The notes beneath the pieces are model-generated. The model worked only from the letters and a program-made list of their open reading frames with translations. It was not told the DNA's origin and did no database searches. This document shows, one piece after another, positions 1 to 9,162 of a DNA stretch of 64,000 nt. The translations under genes were made by a program, and so were the position numbers. Source of the stretch: Ruminococcus sp. AM22-13 (GTDB lineage: Bacteria > Bacillota > Clostridia > Lachnospirales > Lachnospiraceae); the NCBI RefSeq assembly GCF_003471165.1, contig NZ_QRIL01000001.1, positions 165,598 to 229,597 of the forward strand, given 5' to 3'. Position 1 is the first letter of the stretch; each line of letters opens with the position of its first letter.

Positions 1-933
1 TTTCCCCGGATTACTTCCACAGATCACAGTATAAGGAAGAGCAAACTCCCCTCCTCCAAGCTTCAGAAAACCATTTTTCTTAGTTCCTGGTGCAGTCATA
101 AGAGAACTCTCCATATAATTCTGCGCATCATCCTCTCCCGGCTTCAACTCTTTACTATTCCAGTTATTTCCCGCTTCTTTCACAGCACTAACCATAAACA
201 TCGGCGTAGAATGATAATTCAGCTTCTCCTCCTGACTCCACACTCTGTTCCAGATTCCTGTATCAACTGCCACACTCGAAAACCCATTCTCCTTCAGAAA
301 CTTCCTGTCCCAGGATGGTCTGTTAATCGCAGAAAGCGGCATCTGTAATGCAATCTTCTCCATACGGTCAATATCCGTACAAAGATAATGATCATCCAGA
401 TTCTTACTCTCTACACTCCGCCTATCCTCCTCATAAGACTGACGCTTCTCATCATCATAAAGATAGCCATACCAGTTCGCATCAAAATTAAGCAACTTTC
501 CCCCCGGCTTCAGAACACGACACCACTCCCTATAAGCCCTCTCTGGCTCCTTCAGATTCCAGGTCAGATTCCTGCTGATTACCACATCAAACACATCATC
601 CTCAAACTCCAGATTCTGCGCATCCATCTTATAAAAAGTAATATTCCTGCAAAGTTCCCCTGCATTCTTCTTCGCAGTATCCAGCATCTCCTGCGTATAA
701 TCCACCGCAGCAACCCTATACCCCGCTCCAGCCAGAATAACAGGAAAAAAGCCCGGTCCGGTACCAATATCCAGAATCTTCAGCTCCTCCTTCGCTTTCT
801 TCGGAAACTGACTCTCAAGAACCTCAAGCCACGCCCCCTTTTGCATCCCATTCAATTCCTTATGATTCACCTCAGAATACCCCTCCGCGCGGGTAGTCCA
901 ATAGCTCTCAATCTCCGACAATAAATCCTTCAA
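1..933 (-). CDS. class I SAM-dependent methyltransferase, 3' end outside window
   Basis: Reading the minus strand from a TTG at 933 gives 311 uninterrupted codons that run off the window edge, so the C-terminus is missing. The start is chosen because an AGCGGAGGA ribosome site lies just upstream and no ATG is better placed. Around residues 50-60 the segment ILDIGTGPGFF is the glycine-rich SAM-binding loop (motif I); VDYTQEML after it supplies the acidic residue that binds the ribose, and a DVVISRNL segment followed by VLKPGGKL matches later methyltransferase motifs. The fold is clear but the substrate is not. No partner gene is visible, since the next gene (pflA) is separated by a terminator. 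Confidence 0.8.
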   Translation of the reverse strand, partial: MKDLLSEIESYWTTRAEGYSEVNHKELNGMQKGAWLEVLESQFPKKAKEELKILDIGTGPGFFPVILAGAGYRVAAVDYTQEMLDTAKKNAGELCRNITFYKMDAQNLEFEDDVFDVVISRNLTWNLKEPERAYREWCRVLKPGGKLLNFDANWYGYLYDDEKRQSYEEDRRSVESKNLDDHYLCTDIDRMEKIALQMPLSAINRPSWDRKFLKENGFSSVAVDTGIWNRVWSQEEKLNYHSTPMFMVSAVKEAGNNWNSKELKPGEDDAQNYMESSLMTAPGTKKNGFLKLGGGEFALPYTVICGSNPGK

Positions 934-1133
934 TTATATCTTCCTCCGCTTTCTATAACAATCTCAATTCTATACAGTAATTGTATCTTACAAGTTACCA
1001 ACAGCTTTCCTGCCCTCACCTGCACCATACAATATGATTACAAATTCATCATGACCTGAATTATAACAAACCGTCCCTTCCCCAACAAGCCCATAGGGGG
1101 GATACAAATTCATTCAATTTTGCCAATCACCAG

Positions 1134-1165
1134 CTTGCCAGAAATAAATATTTTTTCTGGCAAGC
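1134..1165. repeat. AT-rich perfect hairpin downstream of pflA
   Basis: Arms CTTGCCAGAAA and TTTCTGGCAAG enclose an AT-rich loop. It lies between the pfl terminator and the methyltransferase gene. The rest of the 934-1243 gap holds no ORF with a ribosome site. It could be a second terminator for leftward transcription; function is not shown. Confidence 0.45.
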
Positions 1166-1180
1166 GTCCCCTTCGCAATT

Positions 1181-1220
1181 AAAAAGCTGCTATACAGGCC
1201 TCTCACCCATATAACAGCTT
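1181..1220 (-). terminator. rho-independent terminator of the pfl operon
   Basis: On the minus strand AAGCTGTTATA pairs with TATAGCAGCTT and is followed by TTTTTAATTG. It sits about 25 bases after the pflA stop, as expected for the end of pflB-pflA. Confidence 0.75.
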
Positions 1221-1243
1221 ATCATCTTTTTCAAGTTATTCGG

Positions 1244-1984
1244 TTAAATTGCCCCAAGAATCTCCCTGGCATTATCAACCCTCTCCTGCGGCGGCGGATT
1301 AACCCCCTCCAACGGATAAGGAATCCCAAGATTCTCCCATTTAAACTTCCCAAGTGTATGATACGGCAACACCTCCACACGCTCCACATTAGAAAGCGTA
1401 TGAATAAAATCAGCCAGCCGATGAAGATATTCATCCTTGTCACTGCCGCCCGGCACAAGCACATGTCTGATCCAGACAGGCTTCTTCATATCTGAAAGCT
1501 CACGCGCCATCTCAAGAATATTCTTATTTGAATGCCCCGTAAGTTTAATATGCTCCGCCTCATCAATCTGCTTGATATCCAGAAGCACAAGATCTGTATA
1601 TTTCATAAGCTCAAGCCACTTGGAATGCCACGGTTCTTTATCTGTAAAAGGATTCGCACTGGTATCAAGAGTTGTATTTATCCCCATTGCCTTCGCCTTT
1701 TTAAACAATTCTGTCAAAAAATCAATCTGCAGCAATGGTTCTCCACCACTTACAGTGATACCACCCTTATTTCCCCAGTAACCCTTATATCTCAATGCCT
1801 TGTTTAGAAGTTCATCTGCCGTATACTCCTGTCCCTGATTCAGCTTCCAGGTATCCGGATTATGGCAGAACTGGCATCTCATAGCACAGCCACTTAAGAA
1901 AATCACATATCTTACTCCGGGTCCGTCTACGGACCCGAAGCTTTCCAGAGAATGAACATAACCTTTCATCTGCTTATCATCCAT
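1244..1984 (-). CDS. pflA: pyruvate formate-lyase activating enzyme
   Basis: Radical SAM enzyme that installs the glycyl radical on pyruvate formate-lyase using SAM and a 4Fe-4S cluster. The signature C-x3-C-x2-C is present as CAMRCQFC near residue 30, and the N-terminal GYVHSLESFGSVDGPGVR segment is typical of the family. An upstream ATG at 2008 would overlap the pflB stop, so I prefer the ATG at 1984. It starts 5 bases after the pflB stop codon and gives 246 residues, the usual length; an ATG at 1969 is a further alternative. No strong ribosome site is seen, which suggests translational coupling to pflB. It is cotranscribed with pflB and ends at the 1181-1220 terminator. Confidence 0.93.
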   Translation of the reverse strand: MDDKQMKGYVHSLESFGSVDGPGVRYVIFLSGCAMRCQFCHNPDTWKLNQGQEYTADELLNKALRYKGYWGNKGGITVSGGEPLLQIDFLTELFKKAKAMGINTTLDTSANPFTDKEPWHSKWLELMKYTDLVLLDIKQIDEAEHIKLTGHSNKNILEMARELSDMKKPVWIRHVLVPGGSDKDEYLHRLADFIHTLSNVERVEVLPYHTLGKFKWENLGIPYPLEGVNPPPQERVDNAREILGAI

Positions 1985-1989
1985 TCTGA

Positions 1990-4245
1990 TTACATTCTGT
2001 CGTGGCAAGTTCTTGCGATAACATCCAGCTGCTGCTCTCTTGTAAGGTCAATGAACTTAACAGCATATCCGGATACACGGATTGTAAAGTTTGCATATTC
2101 TTCTTTTTCCGGATGTTCCATAGCATCGATCAGTTTCTCTTTGCCAAATACGTTTACATTGAGGTGATGAGCACCCTGATCAAAGTATCCGTCCAGTACA
2201 TGAACAAGGTTCTCTGTACGTTCTTCATTACTATGTCCCAGTGCATCCGGATTGATTGTCTGTGTATTGGAGATTCCGTCAAGCGCATCTTCATAGTCAA
2301 GTTTTGCAACAGAGTTTAAGGAAGCAAGAAGTCCGTTCTGCTCTGCACCGTAAGATGGGTTTGCACCAGGTGCAAGAGGTTCTCCCATCTTTCTTCCATC
2401 CGGAAGAGAACCTGTAGCTTTACCATATACTACGTTAGAAGTAATAGTAAGAATAGATGTGGTTGGTTTGGAATCACGATAAGTATGAATATGTTTCAGT
2501 TTTTCAAGGAATGTGGAAAGCAGTGTTGTTGCGATCTCATCTGCTCTGTCATCATCGTTACCATAACGTGGGAAATCACCTTCAACTTCAAAGTCTGTAG
2601 TAATTCCATCCTCATCACGGATAGCTTTTACTTTCGCATATTTGATAGCAGAAAGAGAGTCAACTACATGAGAGAAACCTGCGATACCAGTTGCAAAAGA
2701 ACGATCAACTTTTGTATCGATCAGAGCCATCTCTGCTGCTTCATAGTAATATTTGTCGTGCATATAATGGATCATGTTCAGAGTACCTACATAGAGGTGA
2801 GCCAGCCAGTCCATCATCTTGTCATATTTTGCAACTACTTCGTCATAGTCAAGATATTCAGAAGTGATTGGTGTGTATTCCGGTCCTACCTGCTGTTTTG
2901 TTTTCTCATCAACGCCACCGTTGATAGCGTAAAGAAGGCATTTTGCAAGGTTTGCACGAGCACCAAAGAACTGAATCTCTTTACCTGTCTCTGTAGCAGA
3001 TACACAGCAGCAGATGCTGTAGTCATCGCCCCATACCGGACGCATAACATCATCGTTTTCATACTGGATAGAACTTGTTGTAACAGAAATATTTGCAGCA
3101 TATTTCTTAAAGTTCTCAGGCAGTCTTGAAGAATAAAGTACTGTAAGGTTTGGTTCCGGAGCCGGTCCCATATCTTCCAGTGTATGAAGGAAACGATAGT
3201 CACTCTTTGTTACCATATGACGTCCGTCGATTCCCATACCTGCTACTTCCAGAGTTGCCCATACCGGATCACCGGAGAATAACTGGTTATATGAAGGAAT
3301 ACGTGCAAATTTTACCATACGGAATTTCATTACCATGTGGTCAACGAGTTCCTGAGCTTCAGACTCTGTAAGAGTACCATTCTGAAGATCTCTTTCAATA
3401 TAGATATCAAGGAATGTGGAAATACGTCCAACACTCATTGCAGCACCGTTCTGTGTCTTAATAGCTGCCAGATATCCAAAATACAACCACTGGAATGCTT
3501 CTCTTGCATCTTTAGCCGGCTGGGAAATATCATAACCGTATGCCTGAGCCATTGCTTTCATGCCTTTCAGTGCACGAATCTGATCTGCGATTTCCTCACG
3601 AAGCTGGAAGTCGTAACGTCTCATACCCTGGCGGTCACTTGCTGCGAAGTCTTTCTGTTTTCCTTCGATCAGAGCATCGATACCATACAGAGCTACACGT
3701 CTGTAGTCACCTACGATACGTCCACGGCCATATGTGTCCGGAAGACCTGTAAGGATCTTGTTATGACGGGCCATTTTCATCTCTGGTGTGTAGATATCAA
3801 ATACACCCTGGTTATGAGTCTTAAATTCATAGTTGTTGAAAATATTTTTAATTTTATCACTTACTTCGTATCCATAGGTTTCGCATGCCTGCTCTGCCAT
3901 TTTGATACCACCGTATGGCATAAATGCACGTTTGAGAGGTTTGTCGGTCTGAAGTCCTACAACCTTTTCCAGATTCTTGAGGTCTTCATCAATATATCCA
4001 GGACCATAAGCAGTCAGAGAGGTTACAACTTCTGTCTCCATGTCCAGAACTCCGCCGTTTGCACGCTCTGCTTTCTGCAGTTCCTGAAGTTTACCCCAAA
4101 GTTTGTTTGTTGCCTCAGTAGGTCCTTCCAGGAAGGAATCGTCCCCATCATATGGTGTGTAGTTCAGCTTAATAAAGTTACGAACGTCGATTTTCTCTTT
4201 CCAACGGTTCCCTTTAAAGCCATTCCACTGTTCAAAATCTTTCAT
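1990..4245 (-). CDS. pflB: formate C-acetyltransferase (pyruvate formate-lyase)
   Basis: Cytosolic glycyl-radical enzyme that converts pyruvate and CoA to acetyl-CoA and formate, central to mixed-acid fermentation. The C-terminal RVSGYAV motif carries the radical glycine, and the adjacent active-site cysteines are within SICCCVSA near the middle, followed by the family segment [28 protein letters not shown] is also characteristic. An ATG 14 codons upstream exists, but the start MKDFEQWNG at 4245 has an AGAGG ribosome site and gives 751 residues, close to the family norm of about 760. pflA follows after 5 bases. A consensus promoter lies at 4354-4382. Confidence 0.95.
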   Translation of the reverse strand: MKDFEQWNGFKGNRWKEKIDVRNFIKLNYTPYDGDDSFLEGPTEATNKLWGKLQELQKAERANGGVLDMETEVVTSLTAYGPGYIDEDLKNLEKVVGLQTDKPLKRAFMPYGGIKMAEQACETYGYEVSDKIKNIFNNYEFKTHNQGVFDIYTPEMKMARHNKILTGLPDTYGRGRIVGDYRRVALYGIDALIEGKQKDFAASDRQGMRRYDFQLREEIADQIRALKGMKAMAQAYGYDISQPAKDAREAFQWLYFGYLAAIKTQNGAAMSVGRISTFLDIYIERDLQNGTLTESEAQELVDHMVMKFRMVKFARIPSYNQLFSGDPVWATLEVAGMGIDGRHMVTKSDYRFLHTLEDMGPAPEPNLTVLYSSRLPENFKKYAANISVTTSSIQYENDDVMRPVWGDDYSICCCVSATETGKEIQFFGARANLAKCLLYAINGGVDEKTKQQVGPEYTPITSEYLDYDEVVAKYDKMMDWLAHLYVGTLNMIHYMHDKYYYEAAEMALIDTKVDRSFATGIAGFSHVVDSLSAIKYAKVKAIRDEDGITTDFEVEGDFPRYGNDDDRADEIATTLLSTFLEKLKHIHTYRDSKPTTSILTITSNVVYGKATGSLPDGRKMGEPLAPGANPSYGAEQNGLLASLNSVAKLDYEDALDGISNTQTINPDALGHSNEERTENLVHVLDGYFDQGAHHLNVNVFGKEKLIDAMEHPEKEEYANFTIRVSGYAVKFIDLTREQQLDVIARTCHDRM

Positions 4246-4353
4246 TCTTTTACCTCTTTCTCTAAAATATTTCCGCGCATTTCTCACTAGCCTGATGTGA
4301 GATAATAAAATGTAATTTATACTTTTTTAGGACACTTTTCTGTCCACGGTGTC

Positions 4354-4382
4354 AGTATACGTAAACACAGGCATTATGTCAA
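4354..4382 (-). promoter_or_regulatory. pflB promoter
   Basis: On the minus strand TTGACA (4377-4382) is separated by 17 bases from TATACT (4354-4359), about 110 bases before the pflB start. This is a near-consensus sigma-A promoter. I did not find a clear Rex or Fnr site. Confidence 0.7.
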
Positions 4383-4502
4383 TTGGTTTTGCTTATGATT
4401 TTAATTAAATACAATCTTTCTCATTTTTATTCAGGATTTCCCATTTGAATGTACTTTATCCTGTACTTAAAGGATTTTTGTACATATAAAAATACAAAAA
4501 GA

Positions 4503-4539
4503 TACTTGGCAGGATATCCATCACACATCCTGCCAAGTA
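4503..4539 (-). terminator. bidirectional-looking terminator after leuA
   Basis: The 12-bp arms TACTTGGCAGGA and TCCTGCCAAGTA are perfectly complementary. On the minus strand the stem is followed by ATCTTTTTGTATTTTT, which fits termination of leuA; the plus side also has a T-rich tail. Confidence 0.75.
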
Positions 4540-4677
4540 CCCGATATTTTTTATCTTATGTCAATCTGAATTTTGAATTTCTTTCTAAGATACGAATACA
4601 AAATTGTTACTTACTTCACATTCAATGAGCTGCTAATATAATCAATTTCGTTTACTTCTTTCATTTTAAAGTAACGA

Positions 4678-6333
4678 TTATCGATTATTTATTGCTGTTA
4701 CAAGAGCATCGATAGAGGCTTTGATGATATCCGCATCTACTCCTGCTCCCCACGCAAGAGTTCCGTCTGGTTTTTTAATACCTACATAAGCGATAGCTTT
4801 GGAACTTGAGCTGCGTTCCAGAGCATGCTCCTGATAAGTCTCCAGTGTATATTTCAGCTCATATGCTTTCTTTAATGCGTTGTTGACTGCATCAAGACGT
4901 CCGTTACCTGTAGCCTCTGTTGTAATCGTCTTTCCCTGGAAACTGGAAGTAACCTGTGTCACAATACCGCCGTCTTTCTGCTGGAAATGGACTTCATTGA
5001 TACTGTATGGTTCCACAATATTTTCAAATGTCTGTTTAAACAGGCTGAAGATCTCATCCGGATGAAGCTCTTTATGTTTATGATCAGATACTGCTTTTGT
5101 TGCATATCCCATTGCTTCACGCATTTTCGGTGGAAGATTCAGGCCGAATTTTGTCTCAAGGATATATCCGACACCGCCCTTACCGGATTGACTGTTAATA
5201 CGGATTACATCTGCGTCATAGTTTCTGCCAACATCTTTCGGATCAATTGGAAGATACGGTACATTCCAGTGATCCGGATCTTTGTTATCTCTCCAGTGCA
5301 TACCTTTGGCAATCGCATCCTGATGAGAACCGGAGAATGCAGCAAATACAAGGGCACCACTGTATGGACTTCTTTCACTGACTTTCATTCCTGTGCATTC
5401 TTCGTATACCTCACAGATATGTGGCATATCGGAGAAGTCAAGTTTCGGATCTACTCCCTGGGAATACATATTCATGCCAAGTGTGACGATATCCACATTA
5501 CCGGTACGTTCACCATTTCCGAATAAAGTACCCTCTATTCTGTCCGCACCTGCAAGTAAGCCCATCTCAGAATCTGCAACACCACACCCTCTGTCGTTAT
5601 GCGGATGAAGAGATACGATTACATTTTCACGGTATTTCAGGTTCTCACACATATACTCTACCTGACTTGCGTATACATGTGGCATGGAGTGCTGTACAGT
5701 TACAGGCAGGTTGATGATACATTTGTTGTCAGCTGTCGGCTGCCATACATCAAGAACTGCATTACAAACTTCCAGTGCATATTCTGGCTCTGTACCTGTA
5801 AAACTCTCAGGGCTGTATTCAAACTGGAAATTTCCTTCTGTTTCATCAGCAAGCTTCTTTAATAATGCAGCTCCATCTACTGCAATCTTTAAGATTTCTT
5901 CTTTAGATTTCTTAAATACCTGCTCTCTCTGTGCAACAGATGTGGAATTATATACATGTACGATTGCTTTGGGAGCACCCTTAACAGCTTCAAAAGTCTT
6001 ACGGATAATATGCTCTCTTGCCTGAGTAAGAACCTGGATAGTTACATCCTGCGGAATCAGATTCTGTTCAATTAAAGTACGCAGAAATTCATATTCTGTC
6101 TCAGAAGCAGCAGGGAAACCTACTTCGATTTCTTTGAAACCAATTTTAACAAGAAGTTTGAAAAATTCAATTTTCTGCTCCAGGCTCATTGGGATTACAA
6201 GTGCCTGGTTTCCATCACGAAGGTCTACAGAACACCAGATTGGTGCTTTGTCTACATATTCTTTTTCTGCCCATTTCATGCATTTAACAGGCGGCATGAA
6301 ATACTGTCTCTGATACTTGCTTGGATTCATCAT
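4678..6333 (-). CDS. leuA: 2-isopropylmalate synthase
   Basis: Condenses acetyl-CoA with 2-oxoisovalerate, the first committed step of leucine synthesis. Residues about 30-300 form the HMG-CoA-lyase-like TIM barrel, with the N-terminal RDGNQ (catalytic Arg-Asp) and the metal ligands in HPHNDRGCG. The roughly 160 C-terminal residues form the allosteric domain, in the region VTSSFQGKTITTEATGNGRLDAV. At 551 residues and starting SKYQRQYFMPPVKCMKWAEKEY it belongs to the longer type-2 LeuA group. The start could be either of two adjacent Met codons. It is preceded by a Leu T-box leader, so it is induced by uncharged tRNA-Leu, and it ends at the 4503-4539 hairpin. Confidence 0.93.
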   Translation of the reverse strand: MMNPSKYQRQYFMPPVKCMKWAEKEYVDKAPIWCSVDLRDGNQALVIPMSLEQKIEFFKLLVKIGFKEIEVGFPAASETEYEFLRTLIEQNLIPQDVTIQVLTQAREHIIRKTFEAVKGAPKAIVHVYNSTSVAQREQVFKKSKEEILKIAVDGAALLKKLADETEGNFQFEYSPESFTGTEPEYALEVCNAVLDVWQPTADNKCIINLPVTVQHSMPHVYASQVEYMCENLKYRENVIVSLHPHNDRGCGVADSEMGLLAGADRIEGTLFGNGERTGNVDIVTLGMNMYSQGVDPKLDFSDMPHICEVYEECTGMKVSERSPYSGALVFAAFSGSHQDAIAKGMHWRDNKDPDHWNVPYLPIDPKDVGRNYDADVIRINSQSGKGGVGYILETKFGLNLPPKMREAMGYATKAVSDHKHKELHPDEIFSLFKQTFENIVEPYSINEVHFQQKDGGIVTQVTSSFQGKTITTEATGNGRLDAVNNALKKAYELKYTLETYQEHALERSSSSKAIAYVGIKKPDGTLAWGAGVDADIIKASIDALVTAINNR

Positions 6334-6478
6334 TTTTCTCTTCCTCCATTATGTAAATATTATGTTTTTCCTGTGGGCTGAAATCTTACCGTTTTGATCA
6401 TTGAATATAAATCCTCTGCCTGTTTTTATTGAAGCGGACTGAAACGGACGATTTATCTGATCCAGCTAAAATTGACAT

Positions 6479-6798
6479 AAAAAAAATCTCTCATCCCCAC
6501 AGACTTATCTGCAAGAGACGAAAGATACTATTATCTTACGCGGTACCACTCTTATTTTATGAACTACGTCATACACTCATGGGATACGGAACGAGTCATC
6601 GTCCTTATATCCTCTCCATATAACGGTGGACACCGTCTGCACCTACTCTCAGAAGGTTTCAGGCAGCTGCTCAAAGGCGAGTTCCACAATTTCCTTCCAC
6701 TGCTTCTCAGCTCCCAGCAGTTCTCTGTGCTCTGGTCCATGTGTACTATTCCTCATCCGTGCATTTCTCTTATATTTTTAATAAAACCTCTGAAGATG
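6479..6798 (-). promoter_or_regulatory. T-box leader RNA, leucine specific, upstream of leuA
   Basis: The T-box core AGTGGTACCGCG lies on the minus strand at about 6539-6550. It is followed by a terminator whose arms pair CTCTTGCAGA with TCTGTGGGGATGAGAG and end in a T run at about 6481. Upstream, the stem I region holds an AGTA element, an AGAGA-type loop, and a bulge in which CTC (6679-6681) is placed as the specifier codon, in GAACTCGCC. CTC encodes Leu, in agreement with the gene it controls. Uncharged tRNA-Leu should favour the antiterminator. Confidence 0.88.
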
Positions 6799-6828
6799 AT
6801 ATTAACATAAAGCCGAAGCACTCGTCAA
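6799..6828 (-). promoter_or_regulatory. leuA/T-box promoter
   Basis: TTGACG (6823-6828) and TAATAT (6799-6804) on the minus strand, 18 bases apart, sit immediately before the T-box leader. Confidence 0.6.
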
Positions 6829-6878
6829 GAAAAACTTCTGCATTACTTTATAGCATTACTTTATATTATTATCATCAG

Positions 6879-6952
6879 TCGGGGCAACAGGATTTGAACC
6901 TGCGACCTCACGGCCCCCAGCCGTGCGCGCTACCAAGCTACGCCATACCCCG
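6879..6952 (-). tRNA. tRNA-Pro (anticodon GGG)
   Basis: A 74-base cloverleaf on the minus strand. The acceptor CGGGGTA pairs with TGCCCCG and the discriminator is A. The anticodon stem CACGG/CCGTG closes the loop CTGGGGG, giving anticodon GGG. The T-arm has GGTTCAAATCC. CCA is not encoded. A promoter lies at 6964-6992. Confidence 0.93.
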
Positions 6953-6963
6953 CAACAAATATA

Positions 6964-6992
6964 AGTATAACAAATCCATCCTCTGATTTCAA
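6964..6992 (-). promoter_or_regulatory. tRNA-Pro promoter
   Basis: TTGAAA (6987-6992) and TATACT (6964-6969) on the minus strand with a 17-base spacer, 12 bases before the tRNA 5' end. Confidence 0.65.
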
Positions 6993-7096
6993 CTATTTTC
7001 TGTAAAATCACCTAAAATTAACCAGAAAGAAATTTTATATATGTTCTCTGTAATATAAGGCTTCTTCCTGGTTTATCATATGTATTCTAAGTTCCT

Positions 7097-7465
7097 CTAC
7101 GCTGTCATAACCACTTTTTCAAGATTATCTACGCGCATTTCCAAACTGGCAACTTTCTCCCTGGTTTCTTTATTCTCTTTCCTATAGCGAAGTTCATCAA
7201 TATGTGCATCAAAGAGGGCAGATATCTTTCTGTCAATTTCATTTTCCAGTTTAAGTTCGATCTTTTTCACACTTCCCTGCAATTCTTTAATATCTGACTT
7301 CACATTTATGATATCAGCTTTCATATTCGTGATATCGGTTTTCATATTCGTGATATCGGTTTTCATCCCTGCCATATCATTCTTCATATCAGACATATCA
7401 CTTTGCAAATCAATAATGCTTCCCTGAATAGAAAAAAGAATACTTCTCAATTCTGTATCTTCCAT
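7097..7465 (-). CDS. small coiled-coil protein with a seven-residue repeat
   Basis: 122 residues; the start is supported by an AAAGGAGGGAGAG ribosome site. The first two thirds are a repeat built on MKxDIxN (about residues 22-60), continuing into a charged helix, then ALFDAHIDELRYRKENKETREKV and a final coiled coil ending in LEMRVDNLEKVVMTA. No membrane segment, signal peptide or catalytic motif is seen. The pattern resembles small structural coiled-coil proteins common in Clostridia. It stands alone between tRNA-Pro and the DUF1015 gene. I do not recognise a function. Confidence 0.75.
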   Translation of the reverse strand: MEDTELRSILFSIQGSIIDLQSDMSDMKNDMAGMKTDITNMKTDITNMKADIINVKSDIKELQGSVKKIELKLENEIDRKISALFDAHIDELRYRKENKETREKVASLEMRVDNLEKVVMTA

Positions 7466-7582
7466 TTACTCTCCCTCCTTTCATAATTCAGTACATTTCG
7501 TTCTCTTTTGTATGAATTCATTGTACCATCGAAAGGAATAAAAGTCCATGTCGAAATTATAAGATTTTTATAAAATATATTT

Positions 7583-8824
7583 CTACAGTTTATGTATAAA
7601 CAATCCACTCCGGAGCTTCGGTTCGAACCATGTGGATTTTGGCGGCATTAATTTGCTCTCATCAGCAATCTTCATCAGATCTTCCATGGAAGTCGGATAC
7701 ATAACAAAGGCCACGCCACCGGTTTTGTCTGCCATCCGGGCAAGTTCTGCTGCCTTATGATTTCCCCCTACAAAAGAAATCCTCTGGTCTGTACGTGGGT
7801 CTTCGATTCCGAGAATCGGACTGAGAACTTTTTCCTGAAGGATAGATACATCAAGCTGTCCTACCACATCTTTTTTCTCATAAACATCCGGCCATGCCTT
7901 CAGATGATACCACTGTCCATCTACATACATTCCCATACAATGCTTTTCTACAGGTTTACATGGAAATCCAGGCATCAGCATCAGTTCAAAATTAAATTTC
8001 AGCGCCCCCAGAAACGCTTTTACAGTCAGACCATTCAAGTCTCTGACAACCCTGTTATATGGAAGAATACAAAGCTGATCATACGGAAATACAACGGATA
8101 AGAAATAATTGAATTCTTCTTCACCTGTGTAATCTGGATTCTGTTCTCTTCTCTTTAAACCTACTTTTACCGCAGAAGCCGCACGATGATGCCCATCAGC
8201 GATATAAAGAGAATCAATTCCTTCAAATTCTTCACGTATTTCACCAATAATCTCCTGATTATCAATCACCCACACTCTATGTGTAATCTGATCATCCTCC
8301 GTAAAATCATATGCTGCTTCATGATTTTCTTTCCAGTCATTCATCAGCTTAAGAAGCGATTCCGGGTATCTGCATGCAAGAAAAATAGGGCCTGTGTTAG
8401 CATTGCAGGAATCCACGTGGTGAATTCTGTCCTGTTCCTTATCTTCCCTGGTCAGCTCATGTTTCTTGACTACACCATTCATATAATCATCAATAGAGCT
8501 GCATCCTACAATGCCTGTCTGCGTCCTGCCCTTTCTTACAAGTTCATATATGTAGTAGCAAGGCTTTTCATCCTGGAGAAAAATTCCTGCTTTTTCCATG
8601 TCACTAAGATTTTCTCTTGCTTTCTCATAAACCCGTTCATCATATAGGTCAATCTCCGGTTTCAGATCCATTTCCGGTCTGTCTACATGAAGAAAAGATA
8701 ATGGGTTCTTATCTCCGATTGCCTTTGCTTCTTCTCTGTTTACTACATCATACGGAAGCGCAGCTACATCTGCTGCCTTTTCCTGCACAGGGCGTAACGC
8801 CCTGAATGACTGAAGTACTGCCAT
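7583..8824 (-). CDS. DUF1015 family protein
   Basis: 413 residues. The start MAVLQSFRALRP is chosen over an ATG 11 codons upstream because GGAGAGAA sits at the right distance. Features shared with DUF1015 proteins are the N-terminal ALPYDVVNREEA, a central IADGHHRAASAVK with paired histidines, and NYFLSVVFPYDQLCILPYNRVV. The histidine-rich motif suggests a metal-dependent or phosphate-handling enzyme. The biochemical role of the family is not established to my knowledge; it is sometimes encoded near serine biosynthesis genes, which is not the case here. It is transcribed away from ygeX. Confidence 0.85.
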   Translation of the reverse strand: MAVLQSFRALRPVQEKAADVAALPYDVVNREEAKAIGDKNPLSFLHVDRPEMDLKPEIDLYDERVYEKARENLSDMEKAGIFLQDEKPCYYIYELVRKGRTQTGIVGCSSIDDYMNGVVKKHELTREDKEQDRIHHVDSCNANTGPIFLACRYPESLLKLMNDWKENHEAAYDFTEDDQITHRVWVIDNQEIIGEIREEFEGIDSLYIADGHHRAASAVKVGLKRREQNPDYTGEEEFNYFLSVVFPYDQLCILPYNRVVRDLNGLTVKAFLGALKFNFELMLMPGFPCKPVEKHCMGMYVDGQWYHLKAWPDVYEKKDVVGQLDVSILQEKVLSPILGIEDPRTDQRISFVGGNHKAAELARMADKTGGVAFVMYPTSMEDLMKIADESKLMPPKSTWFEPKLRSGLFIHKL

Positions 8825-8920
8825 GATATTCTCTCCTCTCTTGTATCCTTGCCTCATTTCTGCTATTTTTATTATTTTCTTTTCCGGCAGAAAAATAATA
8901 AAACTTATTTCGTCTTAAAA

Positions 8921-8968
8921 TCAAACAAATCCTTACAATTGAAACAAGGGACTTATTTGATTTGATTA
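8921..8968. repeat. divergent copy of dispersed hairpin repeat (family 1, copy E)
   Basis: Arms ATCAAATAAGTCC and GGATTTGTTTGAT read on the minus strand, matching the arms of the better copies at 11.9, 41.2 and 48.5 kb. It lies between the DUF1015 start and its promoter, so it would be in the 5' leader. Confidence 0.5.
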
Positions 8969-8996
8969 CCATTAAATGAGACACAAACTATTTATT

Positions 8997-9025
8997 ATTT
9001 TATCACATTTTTCAACTTATATCAA
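8997..9025 (-). promoter_or_regulatory. promoter of the DUF1015 gene
   Basis: TTGATA (9020-9025) and TAAAAT (8997-9002) on the minus strand with 17-base spacing, about 170 bases before the start. Confidence 0.5.
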
Positions 9026-9084
9026 TGCGCATATCAAAACACCTAACTTTTTTTTGAAAAACCTAAAAATTTTTGTATTTTCTA

Positions 9085-9112
9085 TTGCAAAATTTTTTTT
9101 ATATGGTATGAT
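9085..9112 (+). promoter_or_regulatory. ygeX promoter
   Basis: TTGCAA (9085-9090) and TATGAT (9107-9112), 16 bases apart, with an AT tract between; the start codon is 50 bases on. It drives the plus arm of the purine island. Confidence 0.6.
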
Positions 9113-9162
9113 AGAGTCAGAAATTAAGGAAACCAATTGATAATTTTAAGGGAGGTCATTTT

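Noticed and set aside
3337..4290. Long plus-strand ORF (317 codons) antisense to pflB
   Set aside because: It is Cys/Ser/Phe-rich, has no ribosome site, and lies opposite an unmistakable pflB; it is a shadow frame. The same applies to the many plus-strand frames opposite nifJ, ygfK, leuA and the xdh genes.
7318..7380. Tandem 21-base repeats as a CRISPR-like array
   Set aside because: They are in-frame coding repeats (MKxDIxN) of the coiled-coil protein with no spacers.
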